Shown here in pieces: positions 47,886 to 57,351 of a stretch of DNA of 64,000 nucleotides. The stretch comes from an uncultured Lachnospiraceae bacterium. GTDB taxonomy: Bacteria; Bacillota; Clostridia; Lachnospirales; Lachnospiraceae. Both the position numbers and the translations under genes were made by a program. Every line of letters begins with the position of its first letter. Position 1 is the stretch's first letter. Under the pieces are notes generated by a model. It ran no database searches. It was not told the origin of the DNA and saw only the letters and a list, made by a program, of their open reading frames with translations. The DNA lies in NCBI GenBank assembly GCA_947629565.1, contig CANREG010000001.1:1-64000 (forward strand), in the 5' to 3' direction.

Positions 47886-48227
47886 ATGGCAAAAAGAAGT
47901 AAAAGAACGAAGGCAACGGAATTTCCACAAAGGACAAAAGAAATCATCAGGCAGCGGGACGGGTACCAGTGTCTGTTCTGCAGGCTTGGAAAGTATGGAA
48001 AAAGCGATTGCAGCTGGATATTGGATATCATGCATTACATAAACCGGAGTGCAGGCGGATTGGGAATCGAACAGAACGGGGTGCTTGGATGCAGATATCA
48101 TCATGATTTACTGGATAATGGAAACAGGGGATATCGCCAGGAAATGCTTGCGGATATGAAAAGGTATTTAGAAGGGATTTATCCTCATTGGAACGAAAAA
48201 GACTTGTATTACAGAAAGGAGAACTAA
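47886..48227 (+). CDS. HNH-like endonuclease
   Basis: TKEIIRQRDGYQCLFCRLG....LDIMHYINRSAGGLGIEQNGVLGCRYHHDLLDNG. Confidence 0.72.
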   Translation: MAKRSKRTKATEFPQRTKEIIRQRDGYQCLFCRLGKYGKSDCSWILDIMHYINRSAGGLGIEQNGVLGCRYHHDLLDNGNRGYRQEMLADMKRYLEGIYPHWNEKDLYYRKEN

Positions 48228-48228
48228 G

Positions 48229-48807
48229 ATGATATTTAACAAAAGTGTATTTAAAAAATTCTTGAAAGAGGCCTATAAAGGATATGGTCTCTTGGTTGGG
48301 AATAATGACGGAAAGATTATTCTTGCCGGTAGCTGGTGGATAATGACGATGGATAAAGATGTATTCAACAAAGACGGAAGGGCGGCATTGGTACAGCTTA
48401 CAGGTGTATTACCGGAACCAGGAGAATATTGGAGAAGCACCAGCGAGGGGAACCAGATAGAGATGCCGCCTGATTATATTAATATTAATGCGGGACAGTA
48501 CGACATAACAGAACCGTTAAAAAAGACAGCGCTAATATTAGAGATTCCGACCACGGTACGGGTATATCAGAAAAAGGATAAAATAGTATGCGTGAATGAG
48601 ATGGTCGAAATGTTATTGGATCCGTATGCTGTTAACGAAGGAGAGAATGACGCCATCGAAGGACCATATGATAGAGGCATTGCAAATAATTTATATTGGA
48701 CAAACGGTCCCTGCCAATTTGTATGTGTCCCGGTTATTTTGGAAAAAGAAGATTACACAAAGTTTATAGGAGACATAGGGCAATTAGACATTCCGGTAGC
48801 AAGGTAG
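48229..48807 (+). CDS. Hypothetical phage protein
   Basis: 192-aa ORF, AAGGAG RBS. Confidence 0.65.
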   Translation: MIFNKSVFKKFLKEAYKGYGLLVGNNDGKIILAGSWWIMTMDKDVFNKDGRAALVQLTGVLPEPGEYWRSTSEGNQIEMPPDYININAGQYDITEPLKKTALILEIPTTVRVYQKKDKIVCVNEMVEMLLDPYAVNEGENDAIEGPYDRGIANNLYWTNGPCQFVCVPVILEKEDYTKFIGDIGQLDIPVAR

Positions 48808-48887
48808 CACCGCCGTTATACACCACAATATGACGGTAGACATAGAATCCCGGTTCCTGGCATCAGGGACCGGAGAAAGGAGACGAA

Positions 48888-49352
48888 TTGAAAGAGGTTA
48901 ATATATACATATATACGGAACATACAGGTTCACTAAAATCCGGCAGCGGAAAATATCATGTCGTATTAGAAACAACGGTAAAGACAAAAAAAGGAACTGC
49001 ACCGGCCACATTTAAACTGTTTGATTTCTGCCAGGAGATAACACCCAATAAGCTGGAATTGACCGCCTTTTCCATGGCCGTTGCGCATATAAAGGAGCCC
49101 TGCAGGATATCAGTATACACAGCATCAGAATATATTGTAAATGCTTTTGCCAATGGTTGGCCGGAAAAGTGGGAGGCCAATAATTATAAGACAAGAGGTA
49201 AAGCAATCAAGCATGCTGATATATGGATGGATATTATGGACAAAATCAAAGAACATGATATTACTATCCTGTATGCCAAGAAGACGCCATATACAGAATG
49301 CCAAAGGCTTGAGCTTAAGCAGGCATTTAGAAAGGAGAAAATGAATGGGTGA
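48888..49352 (+). CDS. RNase H-like fold protein
   Basis: MKEVNIYIYTEHTGSLKSGSGKYHVVLET...NKLELTAFSMAVAHIKEPCRISVYTASEYIVNAFANGWPEKWEANN...; TTG start. Confidence 0.65.
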   Translation: MKEVNIYIYTEHTGSLKSGSGKYHVVLETTVKTKKGTAPATFKLFDFCQEITPNKLELTAFSMAVAHIKEPCRISVYTASEYIVNAFANGWPEKWEANNYKTRGKAIKHADIWMDIMDKIKEHDITILYAKKTPYTECQRLELKQAFRKEKMNG

Positions 49353-49485
49353 GTTAGAGGAAGAATTTTTAGGATATATATGTGATTCTCTATGTAAGCA
49401 TGCAGCGGAGGACTCGGATTACCTGGTTCAAAAATGTGAGGAATGTCGTATTAAAGAATTTATAGAAAAGATAAAGGGGGAGTGA
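49345..49485 (+). CDS. Small Cys-containing phage protein (46 aa)
   Basis: MGELEEEFLGYICDSLCKHAAEDSDYLVQKCEECRIKEFIEKIKGE*. Confidence 0.55.
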   Translation: MGELEEEFLGYICDSLCKHAAEDSDYLVQKCEECRIKEFIEKIKGE

Positions 49486-50084
49486 ATACAGTGATCAGAC
49501 CTATGATATTTAATACAGAAATGGTGAGGGCTATCATAGACGGAAGAAAAACCGTAACAAGAAGATTACGGAAAAACAGTACTAAAAAGCCCATTGAGGT
49601 TGGAGATATCATATATGTCAGGGAGACATCTTACTGGGTACCTTGTTACGGATGCAACCTCTCTGCAAAAAAAGATTGTTGTACTGTCCCAAAGCCTATT
49701 TACAATGAAAAGAAAATGGAATATGGATGCTATATATACAAATCTGATTTTGAGGACAACACATATAGTAAATATTATAAATGGAGGCCATCTATTCACA
49801 TGCCAAGAGAGGCAGCCCGCATCTGGCTCAAGGTTACAGGTGTAAACAAAAAAAGATTAAAGAACATGACATTGAATGATCTACTGAACGAAGGGGTTGT
49901 TCTTAATCCAGAAGTCTTTAATGATCCGGACAATGCGTATATTCAAGCAGTGAATCAGTTTAGGTTAATCTGGAATTCCACATTGAAAAAAGAGGATATT
50001 GATACATACGGATGGGATGCCAATCCATATGTATGGGTGATTGAGTTTGAAGGATGCGCAAAACCAGAAGGTTGGAATAAATAA
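49482..50084 (+). CDS. Phage ASCH/YqfB-like domain protein
   Basis: RPMIFNTEMVRAIIDGRKTVTRRLRKN...GDIIYVRETSYWVP...WRPSIHMPREAARIWLKVTGV. Confidence 0.65.
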   Translation: MNTVIRPMIFNTEMVRAIIDGRKTVTRRLRKNSTKKPIEVGDIIYVRETSYWVPCYGCNLSAKKDCCTVPKPIYNEKKMEYGCYIYKSDFEDNTYSKYYKWRPSIHMPREAARIWLKVTGVNKKRLKNMTLNDLLNEGVVLNPEVFNDPDNAYIQAVNQFRLIWNSTLKKEDIDTYGWDANPYVWVIEFEGCAKPEGWNK

Positions 50085-50087
50085 AGG

Positions 50088-50546
50088 ATGAGGTCGATGA
50101 AACATATATTAGTGCAATATATAGACTTACTTAATGAAAAGGAAGAACTGGAAAAAAGAATCCAGAAGCTACAGGATAAAAGGGATAGAATTAACAGTGG
50201 CGGTAATGTAAGGGATGTTGTAAAGGGCGGAGAAGGCGGCCTGCAGATATATCATCTGGAGGGATATCCTGTGGCGGATGAAGACGAGGTTTTGTATTTG
50301 ATAAAGAAAAATATCAGGATATTACAGCAGCGGGAACATGATATTCAGGAGAAGGTATTAGATGTAGAGAAATACATTAGTACGATTAATGACAGCCGGA
50401 TGCGGAGAATGATTACAAAAAAATACATTGAAGGGAAAACATGGTACCAGGTAGCTAACGAGATGGGGCCTCTATATACAAAGGACAGCTGCCAAAAGCA
50501 GATGGAACGCTTTTTAAAAAAAGAGATTAATAAAAAAATGTCGTGA
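50088..50546 (+). CDS. DUF1492/ArpU-like phage late transcription regulator
   Basis: RMRRMITKKYIEGKTWYQVANEMGPLYTKDSCQKQMERFLKK; gene lies just before the late operon. Confidence 0.65.
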   Translation: MRSMKHILVQYIDLLNEKEELEKRIQKLQDKRDRINSGGNVRDVVKGGEGGLQIYHLEGYPVADEDEVLYLIKKNIRILQQREHDIQEKVLDVEKYISTINDSRMRRMITKKYIEGKTWYQVANEMGPLYTKDSCQKQMERFLKKEINKKMS

Positions 50547-51454
50547 ATGTCGTGCACTAAAAAGGGGTGAATGGAATGAATACGGTAGAGCCGATAAGGG
50601 ACATGAATGTAGTGCTGGATATAGCGGATTATTTAAGGACAGGGAGATATGGGGAACGGAACTATACACTATGGATGTTCGGCGTTTATTCCGGCTTAAG
50701 GGTGTCAGATATCCTCCGTCTTAAAGTGAGAGATGTCAAGAACAAAGATTACGTGTACATCAGGGAAAAAAAGACGGGCAAAGAAAAGAGATTCATTATT
50801 AATACAGAACTGAAGACCATTTTGAAAGAATATATTAAGGGAAAGAAAGACTATGAATATCTTTTTGCAAGCCGCTGCAAAATAAACCGTCCCCTCTGCC
50901 GCCAACAGGTATATAACATACTAAATGACGCAGCGAAGTATTTTAAGTTAGACAATATAGGTACTCACACCATGCGCAAGACATGGGGATATCATATGTA
51001 CCAGCAGACGCATGATGCTGTCACAATCATGGAGATACTCAATCATGCGGATATAAGCGTGACACTAAGATATATCGGGATCAATCAAAACAACAAAGAC
51101 AGGCTGATGCAGGCATTAAAGTATAAAAGATGCTGAAAGATACTAAGAGGGAAGTAATTTGTGCAGAATTACAACAATTTATCACAATGAGGTAACTGTC
51201 AAATTAAATAAAGAAAATTATATGATTATATATAAGAAGAAACATTTAACATTTTTATTGACACAATTATAAGATATGTCAACATTTTTGAAGAGCCAAT
51301 TTGTACAAATTGCACAAAGTAGGTTCTTTCGGGCAAGAAGCAGGTTTGCGGGTCGGGCGAGCCCCAAAACGGCCCAGAGACTAACAAGAATTTTTTTATA
51401 TTGCCATTTCCACAAAAATGAAAAAAAAATAAAAAAATGTCGTGAATGTCGTGC
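50529..51454. repeat. Exact 27-bp direct repeat pair flanking the second tyrosine recombinase
   Basis: AATAAAAAAATGTCGTGAATGTCGTGC at 50529-50555 and 51428-51454. Confidence 0.85.
50576..51136 (+). CDS. Second tyrosine recombinase (catalytic domain only)
   Basis: YSGLRVSDILRLKVRDV; HTMRKTWGYHMYQQTHDAVTIMEILNHADISVTLRYIGI; alternative GTG 50567. Confidence 0.9.
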   Translation: MNTVEPIRDMNVVLDIADYLRTGRYGERNYTLWMFGVYSGLRVSDILRLKVRDVKNKDYVYIREKKTGKEKRFIINTELKTILKEYIKGKKDYEYLFASRCKINRPLCRQQVYNILNDAAKYFKLDNIGTHTMRKTWGYHMYQQTHDAVTIMEILNHADISVTLRYIGINQNNKDRLMQALKYKRC

Positions 51455-51556
51455 CAAAATGTGTTATAGTTAAGATGAGAGAGGTGCGGTCAAAAAAGAC
51501 CTGCCTCTTTTTTTGCTATGTATTGGCTTTTGGTCTGCATGAGGTTCATGCAGACC
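51297..51556. promoter_or_regulatory. Candidate cos/packaging and late-promoter region
   Basis: 16-bp palindrome CAATTTGTACAAATTG (51297-51312), local GC-rich stretch ~51330-51380, tandem TGTCGTGA/TGTCGTGC, perfect IR GGTCTGCATGA-GGT-TCATGCAGACC (51532-51556), just upstream of terS. Confidence 0.45.
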
Positions 51557-51569
51557 AGCCTCCGTTAGG

Positions 51570-52142
51570 ATGGTGAACAGAATGAACAGCAAAGATACGA
51601 TTGAGAAGATAGACACAGTGGCCGTATCCAGCAAGGTATTGGCCGATATCATTGGAGTCAGTGACCGAAGGATCAGGCAGCTAGCAGATGAAGGGATTAT
51701 AGTCAGAAGCCGCCAGGGAAGATATATATTAAAAGACAGCATACGAAATTACATTGTAAATTTAAAGGTAGAAAACTCTGCAAAGCAGCAGGAGCATAAA
51801 AGAAATTTAGATGAGGTAGAAGACTTAGCCACCGAAAAAGCTAAACATGAACACACCAAAAGACAGATATCCGAATTGAGATTAGCTTTAATGAAAGGAA
51901 AGATGTATGAAGAGGCGGATGTTGAAATGGTTCTGACGGATATGCTGGTTACATTTAAGCAAAAGCTATTAAGTCTTCCAGCGAAGCTCTCTGCGAGGTT
52001 GGAAAACAGAGACAGAGCATATATTAATACAACACTGACGGATGAGATGAATGTGGTATTAATGGATTTAGCAAATTATAATCCGGAAGATTTTAAATCA
52101 GATAAATATATAGACATAGAGGATGAGGTAGATGAGGACTGA
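51570..52142 (+). CDS. Terminase small subunit (Nu1-like)
   Basis: VSSKVLADIIGVSDRRIRQLADEGIIVRSRQGRYILKDSIRNYI; LPAKLSARLENRDRA. Confidence 0.85.
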   Translation: MVNRMNSKDTIEKIDTVAVSSKVLADIIGVSDRRIRQLADEGIIVRSRQGRYILKDSIRNYIVNLKVENSAKQQEHKRNLDEVEDLATEKAKHEHTKRQISELRLALMKGKMYEEADVEMVLTDMLVTFKQKLLSLPAKLSARLENRDRAYINTTLTDEMNVVLMDLANYNPEDFKSDKYIDIEDEVDED

Positions 52143-54003
52143 TTTAGATTACAAGACAGTGATCTTTTTTAAAAAGGTTGCAAAAATATTAGAACCAAGG
52201 GAAAAAATGCTGGTTAGCGACTGGGCAGACCGGTACCGGGTATTAACAGCCGGAGAATCAGCAGAACCGGGGCGGTGGAATACAGCGAGGGCTGAATACC
52301 AAAGAGAGATTATGAATGCGGTCAATGATCCGAATTTGGCTTATTTAACGGTTAAATCTTCATCACAGGTCGGCAAAACAGAAATGATGCTGAATATGAT
52401 AGGATATTATATAGAATACGAACCTTCGCCAATACTGGTACTGGTCCCTAATCTGGACTTAGCGCAGGATTTTTCAAAAGATAGGCTGGCGCCGATGATT
52501 GCATCTACAGGTGTGTTAAAAGATAAGGTTAAGGCGCCGAGAAGCAAGGATAGTGACAACACGATTCTGCACAAAAAATTCCCAGGCGGGCACATAACGA
52601 TTACGGGAGCTAACTCAGCGGCATCATTGGCATCAAGGCCGATCAGAGTCGTATTAATGGATGAGATAGACAGATATCCTTTAAGTGCGGGAAGCGAAGG
52701 GTCGCCGATTAAACTGGCGGAAAAAAGGACAACAACATTTTGGGATAAGAAAATCATAAAGATATCAACCCCTACAGTGGAAGGGATATCAGAAATTGAA
52801 AAAGAATATCAAAAGGGCACCATGGAGGAATGGAATGTGCAGTGCCCGTACTGTAATGTATGGCAGCCATACGAATTTAAGAGGATTCATTTTTCTGATA
52901 TGATGATGGAATGTGTACATTGCCATGAAAAACTAGGGCAGCGGGACTGGCAGGAACAGCCTCATAAATGGATAGCAGCACATCCGGAGAGGACAGATCA
53001 TAGGAGCTTCCACATGAATGAATTAACCTCACCATGGGTTCAGTGGAAGAAAATTGTGAATGAATTTAAAGAAGCAAATGAGGAATTTAAGCGGTATGGT
53101 TCGACGGAAAAATTAAAGGTATTTATTAATACGGCGTTAGGCGAAACCTGGGAGGAAAGAGGAGAAGGAGCGGATGAGCATGAATTAATAAAAAGGAGAG
53201 AGGCTTATGAGGCCGAGATTCCGCAGGGCGTGTTATTGATTACGGCCGGAATAGATACGCAGGATGATCACTTAGAGGTGGAGGTGGTCGGATGGGGCAA
53301 AGGATACGAGAGCTGGGGAATTAGGAAATTTTGTCTCTGGCAAGATCCGGCGTTAGACAGTACATGGGAGGAGTTGGAACAGTATATCCACTCAACCACA
53401 TTTCATTTTCAGGACGGGGGTTGTCTGAATATAGCCGCAGCCTGTGTGGATACTGGTGGGCATCATACAAATATGGTTTATAAGTTTGTCAGGGATATGG
53501 AAAAAAAGCACAGGCCGATATATGGAATCAAGGGGTATGCCAATACACCGGGAATCCCTCTGCTATATAAAAGGACAAAGGTGGAGATAAAGAACAGGAA
53601 GGGACAGGTGACGGATGCGACGCATATCATGATTCTTGGTGTGGATGCCGGCAAAGAGGACACCGTTGCATGGCTGAATGTCAAGCAGCCAGGACCGAGA
53701 TACTGCCATTTTCCAAGTGATGAAAAAGCAGGATATGACGACACATATTTTAAAGGGCTCACGTCAGAAGAAAAAGTAACCAAAATGGTAAAAAACAAAT
53801 TGAAGATACAATGGGTGAAAAAGAGCGGCGTCAGAAATGAGCCGCTCGATTTGCGTAATTATGCATATGCAGCTGTCGAAATGCTGTCGCCTAATTGGGA
53901 TTTGTTAGAGAAAAAGATTAAGAATGGAATTAATTATATGCAGCCATCAGCTGTAAAGAAAAAGAAAAAAAGAGGGGTAGTAAGTAAAGGAGTGGAGATA
54001 TGA
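52132..54003 (+). CDS. Terminase large subunit (lambda GpA family)
   Basis: LTVKSSSQVGKTEMMLNMIGYYIEYEPSPILVLVPNLDLAQDFSKDRLAPMI; VVLMDEIDRYP; ITAGIDTQDDHLEVEVVGWG. Confidence 0.95.
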   Translation: MRTDLDYKTVIFFKKVAKILEPREKMLVSDWADRYRVLTAGESAEPGRWNTARAEYQREIMNAVNDPNLAYLTVKSSSQVGKTEMMLNMIGYYIEYEPSPILVLVPNLDLAQDFSKDRLAPMIASTGVLKDKVKAPRSKDSDNTILHKKFPGGHITITGANSAASLASRPIRVVLMDEIDRYPLSAGSEGSPIKLAEKRTTTFWDKKIIKISTPTVEGISEIEKEYQKGTMEEWNVQCPYCNVWQPYEFKRIHFSDMMMECVHCHEKLGQRDWQEQPHKWIAAHPERTDHRSFHMNELTSPWVQWKKIVNEFKEANEEFKRYGSTEKLKVFINTALGETWEERGEGADEHELIKRREAYEAEIPQGVLLITAGIDTQDDHLEVEVVGWGKGYESWGIRKFCLWQDPALDSTWEELEQYIHSTTFHFQDGGCLNIAAACVDTGGHHTNMVYKFVRDMEKKHRPIYGIKGYANTPGIPLLYKRTKVEIKNRKGQVTDATHIMILGVDAGKEDTVAWLNVKQPGPRYCHFPSDEKAGYDDTYFKGLTSEEKVTKMVKNKLKIQWVKKSGVRNEPLDLRNYAYAAVEMLSPNWDLLEKKIKNGINYMQPSAVKKKKKRGVVSKGVEI

Positions 54004-54245
54004 GAAAACTGCCGAAACACATGGAAGAAAAAAAGCGCCGTTTACAAAAAAGGTTGCAACTATATGAAGAGGCGGAGGAACGCATATTAGCAGGGCAATC
54101 TTATACGATTGGTTCCCGATCGCTGACAAGGGCCAATCTTGCCGATGTACAGAAAATGATATCTTCTCTGGCATCACAGATTGCCAGTATAGATGCGAAC
54201 GCCGGGAAAAGAAAAGTAGCAAGAATTATACCAAGGGATTATTAG
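54000..54245 (+). CDS. DUF6148/gpW-like head-tail joining protein
   Basis: LQLYEEAEERILAGQSYTIGSRSLTRANLADVQKMISSLASQI; between TerL and portal. Confidence 0.75.
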   Translation: MRKLPKHMEEKKRRLQKRLQLYEEAEERILAGQSYTIGSRSLTRANLADVQKMISSLASQIASIDANAGKRKVARIIPRDY

Positions 54246-54255
54246 GAGGATAAGG

Positions 54256-55851
54256 TTGAGGTTAAAACAAAACATAGCATTAAAACGAAAAGAACGACAG
54301 CTATCCAGAGAATTGCGCATCGTTAAGATGCAGAATGAACTGAAGCTGGAACAATTTAAGCAGAAGATGACAGATATAAAGCCGGTAAATTATGGATACA
54401 GTAACGGCGCAGCATCACATAAAAAAAATAGTTTTAAGGGATGGACTGCTGAATCGGGAAGCCCGCAGCAGGATATTGACATGAACCTCCATACACTGCG
54501 GCAACGCTCAAGGAACGTATACATGGAGGCACCAATTGCGACAGCAGCGATTAAGGCGAGCAGGACAAACTGCGTCGGAGAAGGCTTGGTACTGAGTCCT
54601 AAGGTTAACTATACGGCATTAGGAATTTCAAGAGACGAGGCCAAACAGCTGGAAAAAAATATAAGACAGGAATGGAATTTGTGGGCCAAGTCGAAGTATT
54701 GTGATATCAAAGGAATAGATACATTTTCAGAGTTGCAGCAGGTGGCATTTCTGTCATGGTTGATAAACGGAGAATGCTTTGCAGTAATCGATTATGAAGA
54801 ACCAAAAGCATTTATGCCATATCAGTTGCGGATTAAGCTGATAGAAGCAGACAAGGTATCGTCTCCCGGAGAATATGGGGAGTTCGTTGATTTATATAAA
54901 AAAAATCATAAGAACGGGAATCGGATCATTAATGGTGTCGAAATCAATAAAAAGGGAACCGTTCAAGCATACTGGGTAAGCAATAGCTATCAATATGAGC
55001 CGGTTATCAAGAAATGGGTGAGAATTGAAGCTGTTGGCAAAAAAACAGGGAATCCAAATATACTGCATATTTTTGAAGCTGAACGCTGCGAGCAGTATAG
55101 AGGGGTTCCTTTTTTGGCGCCTGTGTTAGAAAGCATTAAGCAGCTATCCAGATACCAGGAAGCAGAGATTATGGCCGCTGTGATTAATGGACTATTTACA
55201 GTGTTTGTCACAACAGAAGACGGTAGTGAAAATATAGACTTCGCAGGAGTTGAAGATGAGGATGAGACAGATGATGACGAAAAAAACTATCATCTGGGAA
55301 ATGGTCTGATTAATTATCTTGCTCCCGGTGAAAAGATAGAGATTGCTGATTCCAAGCGCCCTAACAATAATTTTGATCCGTTTGTAAAATCGTTTTGCAA
55401 ATACATTGGAGCTGCTTTAGAAATTCCGGTAGAGGTGCTTTTGTTGGAATTTACAGCTTCTTACAGTGCGAGCAGGGGGGCATTGCTTCAGGCATGGAAA
55501 GCATTCCGAATGAAAAGAAAGTGGTTTGCTACCGATTTTTGTCAGCCGGTATATGAAATTTGGCTGGCCGAAGCGGTAGCGAAAGATCGTATTCATGCGC
55601 CAGGCTTTTTTGATAATCCGCTAATTAAAGCGGCCTACTGTAATGCAGAATGGAACGGTCCGGCGCCGGGACAGTTAGACCCGGTAAAAGAGGCTCAGGG
55701 CGCCACGCTTAGAATACAGGCGGGATTAAGCACCAGGGAGCGTGAGTGCATTGAAGTCAACGGCTCTGACTTTGAAGAAAACTGGAGCCAATTGGTGATA
55801 GAAACAGAAAAAATGGAAGAGATAGGAGGCAAAAACGATGGGCAAAATTAA
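54256..55851 (+). CDS. Portal protein (lambda gpB family)
   Basis: RQRSRNVYMEAPIATAAIKASRTNCVGEGLVLSPKV; RCEQYRGVPFLAPVLESIKQLSRYQEAEIMAAVIN. Confidence 0.94.
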   Translation: MRLKQNIALKRKERQLSRELRIVKMQNELKLEQFKQKMTDIKPVNYGYSNGAASHKKNSFKGWTAESGSPQQDIDMNLHTLRQRSRNVYMEAPIATAAIKASRTNCVGEGLVLSPKVNYTALGISRDEAKQLEKNIRQEWNLWAKSKYCDIKGIDTFSELQQVAFLSWLINGECFAVIDYEEPKAFMPYQLRIKLIEADKVSSPGEYGEFVDLYKKNHKNGNRIINGVEINKKGTVQAYWVSNSYQYEPVIKKWVRIEAVGKKTGNPNILHIFEAERCEQYRGVPFLAPVLESIKQLSRYQEAEIMAAVINGLFTVFVTTEDGSENIDFAGVEDEDETDDDEKNYHLGNGLINYLAPGEKIEIADSKRPNNNFDPFVKSFCKYIGAALEIPVEVLLLEFTASYSASRGALLQAWKAFRMKRKWFATDFCQPVYEIWLAEAVAKDRIHAPGFFDNPLIKAAYCNAEWNGPAPGQLDPVKEAQGATLRIQAGLSTRERECIEVNGSDFEENWSQLVIETEKMEEIGGKNDGQN

Positions 55852-57007
55852 ATTAATTGGAGAGATTGTAGATAACGATACGGCAATGATATATCGATGG
55901 CTGGGGTTTGATGCTATCTGTTCAAGAATGGTTGAAAACGCAGAAAGAAACCTTGAAGAGGATGAAACACTGGAAATCGATTTGAACAGTCCGGGCGGAT
56001 GCTGCTCCGCAGGAGCAGAGATATATACGATTCTGCGCCAAATAAGCGAAGCGGGACATAGAGTGGTAGTTAATGTAGTCGGACAGGCATGTTCGGCAGC
56101 TACAGTATTAATGTGTGGTGCGGATGTAGTAAACGCATCGCCGGTATCATATTTTATGTTTCATAACGCCAGTGCCAGCGCTTACGGTAAAGCGAGGGAT
56201 TTGCGGAGCGCAACGGAATGTTTGGAACAGGTAGATGAGACAATAGTGAATGCATACCAAGAAAAGACAGGACATACCAGGGAAGAGCTGCACAAACTCA
56301 TTGATGATGAAACATGGATGAGTGCGAACCGGGCGCAAGAATACGGTTTTGTTGATAACATCCTCTTTATGGAGCAGGAGAAGGAAGAGGATAAAGAAGA
56401 GGATGAAATGCTGGACATGGTAAAGGCGTGTGCGATATCGCACACTTTAATACCGGAAGAAAAAGTGGCGCTGCTGAAAGAATTTATCATACAGGACCAA
56501 AAGGTGAAAGATGTGAAAGATGTAGAGGCAAAAGAGCCATTACATAAAAAAATGTCAAATGAAGGAGGAAGAAAAAGCATGACATTACAAGAAGCTTGCG
56601 AACAGTATCCTGAGATTAAGGATGAACTGGATATTTTGTTGCAAAATACGCAAAAGCAGCATGACGAAAAAGAAGTTCAGACTGTAGAGGACGCAGTAAA
56701 AAAAGAGAGAAGGAGGATGCAGGACATTGAGAACATTGCGGGATCAGTGAGTGCGGAGATGGTGTATGACGCCAAGTACGTAAATCCCTGCGATGCAAAG
56801 GAGCTGGCTTACAGGGCGTTGGCAGAACATAAAAACCAGACGGCAAAGTATATGGCTGATGTGATGAGCGACCATAGCGAGTCACATGTAGCTGATATTA
56901 AGGCGGATCCGGATGGCAAAAAAGCTACAGAAGCTGATGAACTGGCAGGATATGTTAATGCAAACCATGATACACAAGGAGGTAAGACCAATGGAAAAAG
57001 CATATGA
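55838..57007 (+). CDS. ClpP-like prohead protease with scaffold-like C-terminus
   Basis: IDLNSPGGCCSAGAEIYTILRQ; GQACSAATVLMCGAD; YFMFHNASASAYGKA; Lys/Glu-rich C-terminal half. Confidence 0.9.
   Translation: MGKIKLIGEIVDNDTAMIYRWLGFDAICSRMVENAERNLEEDETLEIDLNSPGGCCSAGAEIYTILRQISEAGHRVVVNVVGQACSAATVLMCGADVVNASPVSYFMFHNASASAYGKARDLRSATECLEQVDETIVNAYQEKTGHTREELHKLIDDETWMSANRAQEYGFVDNILFMEQEKEEDKEEDEMLDMVKACAISHTLIPEEKVALLKEFIIQDQKVKDVKDVEAKEPLHKKMSNEGGRKSMTLQEACEQYPEIKDELDILLQNTQKQHDEKEVQTVEDAVKKERRRMQDIENIAGSVSAEMVYDAKYVNPCDAKELAYRALAEHKNQTAKYMADVMSDHSESHVADIKADPDGKKATEADELAGYVNANHDTQGGKTNGKSI
56429..56444. promoter_or_regulatory. 16-bp perfect palindrome TGTGCGATATCGCACA, copy 3 (inside protease gene)
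   Basis: Direct reading; extends to 18-bp GTGTGCGATATCGCACAC. Confidence 0.85.
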
Positions 57008-57335
57008 GGTTAAATATGACAATCTGGTATTAAGCGGCCATGATATTGATGTAAAACTTATCAATATTGATATGGCTGAAAATAATGAGGCAGGAGTGAT
57101 TGAACGTGGCCAGGTTCTTGATTTGACGGAAGAGGGAAAATACACACTGCATGATACAGAAGGAGATGTTAATTGCATTGTAGCGCAGCCGGTGGAATAT
57201 ACCGCAGAGGATAAGGAGATTACGGCCAAATGCTATATCACAGGAGAATTTAGAACCTCTGAGGTTAAAGCGGAGGTTGAGCTTACAGATAAGGATGTAG
57301 AGCGATTCAGGGAAAAAGGAATCATTTTAAGTTAA
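56991..57335 (+). CDS. Head decoration protein (lambda gpD-like)
   Basis: Position between protease and capsid; MEKAYEVKYDNLVLSGHDIDVKLINIDMAENNEAGVIERGQVLDLTEEGKYTLHD. Confidence 0.7.
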   Translation: MEKAYEVKYDNLVLSGHDIDVKLINIDMAENNEAGVIERGQVLDLTEEGKYTLHDTEGDVNCIVAQPVEYTAEDKEITAKCYITGEFRTSEVKAEVELTDKDVERFREKGIILS

Positions 57336-57351
57336 AAATAGGAGGTAAATT

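Noticed and set aside
51276-51473. 65-aa ORF upstream of terS
   Set aside because: No RBS; covers a palindrome, a GC-rich island and the 27-bp repeat, better explained as noncoding cos/regulatory DNA.
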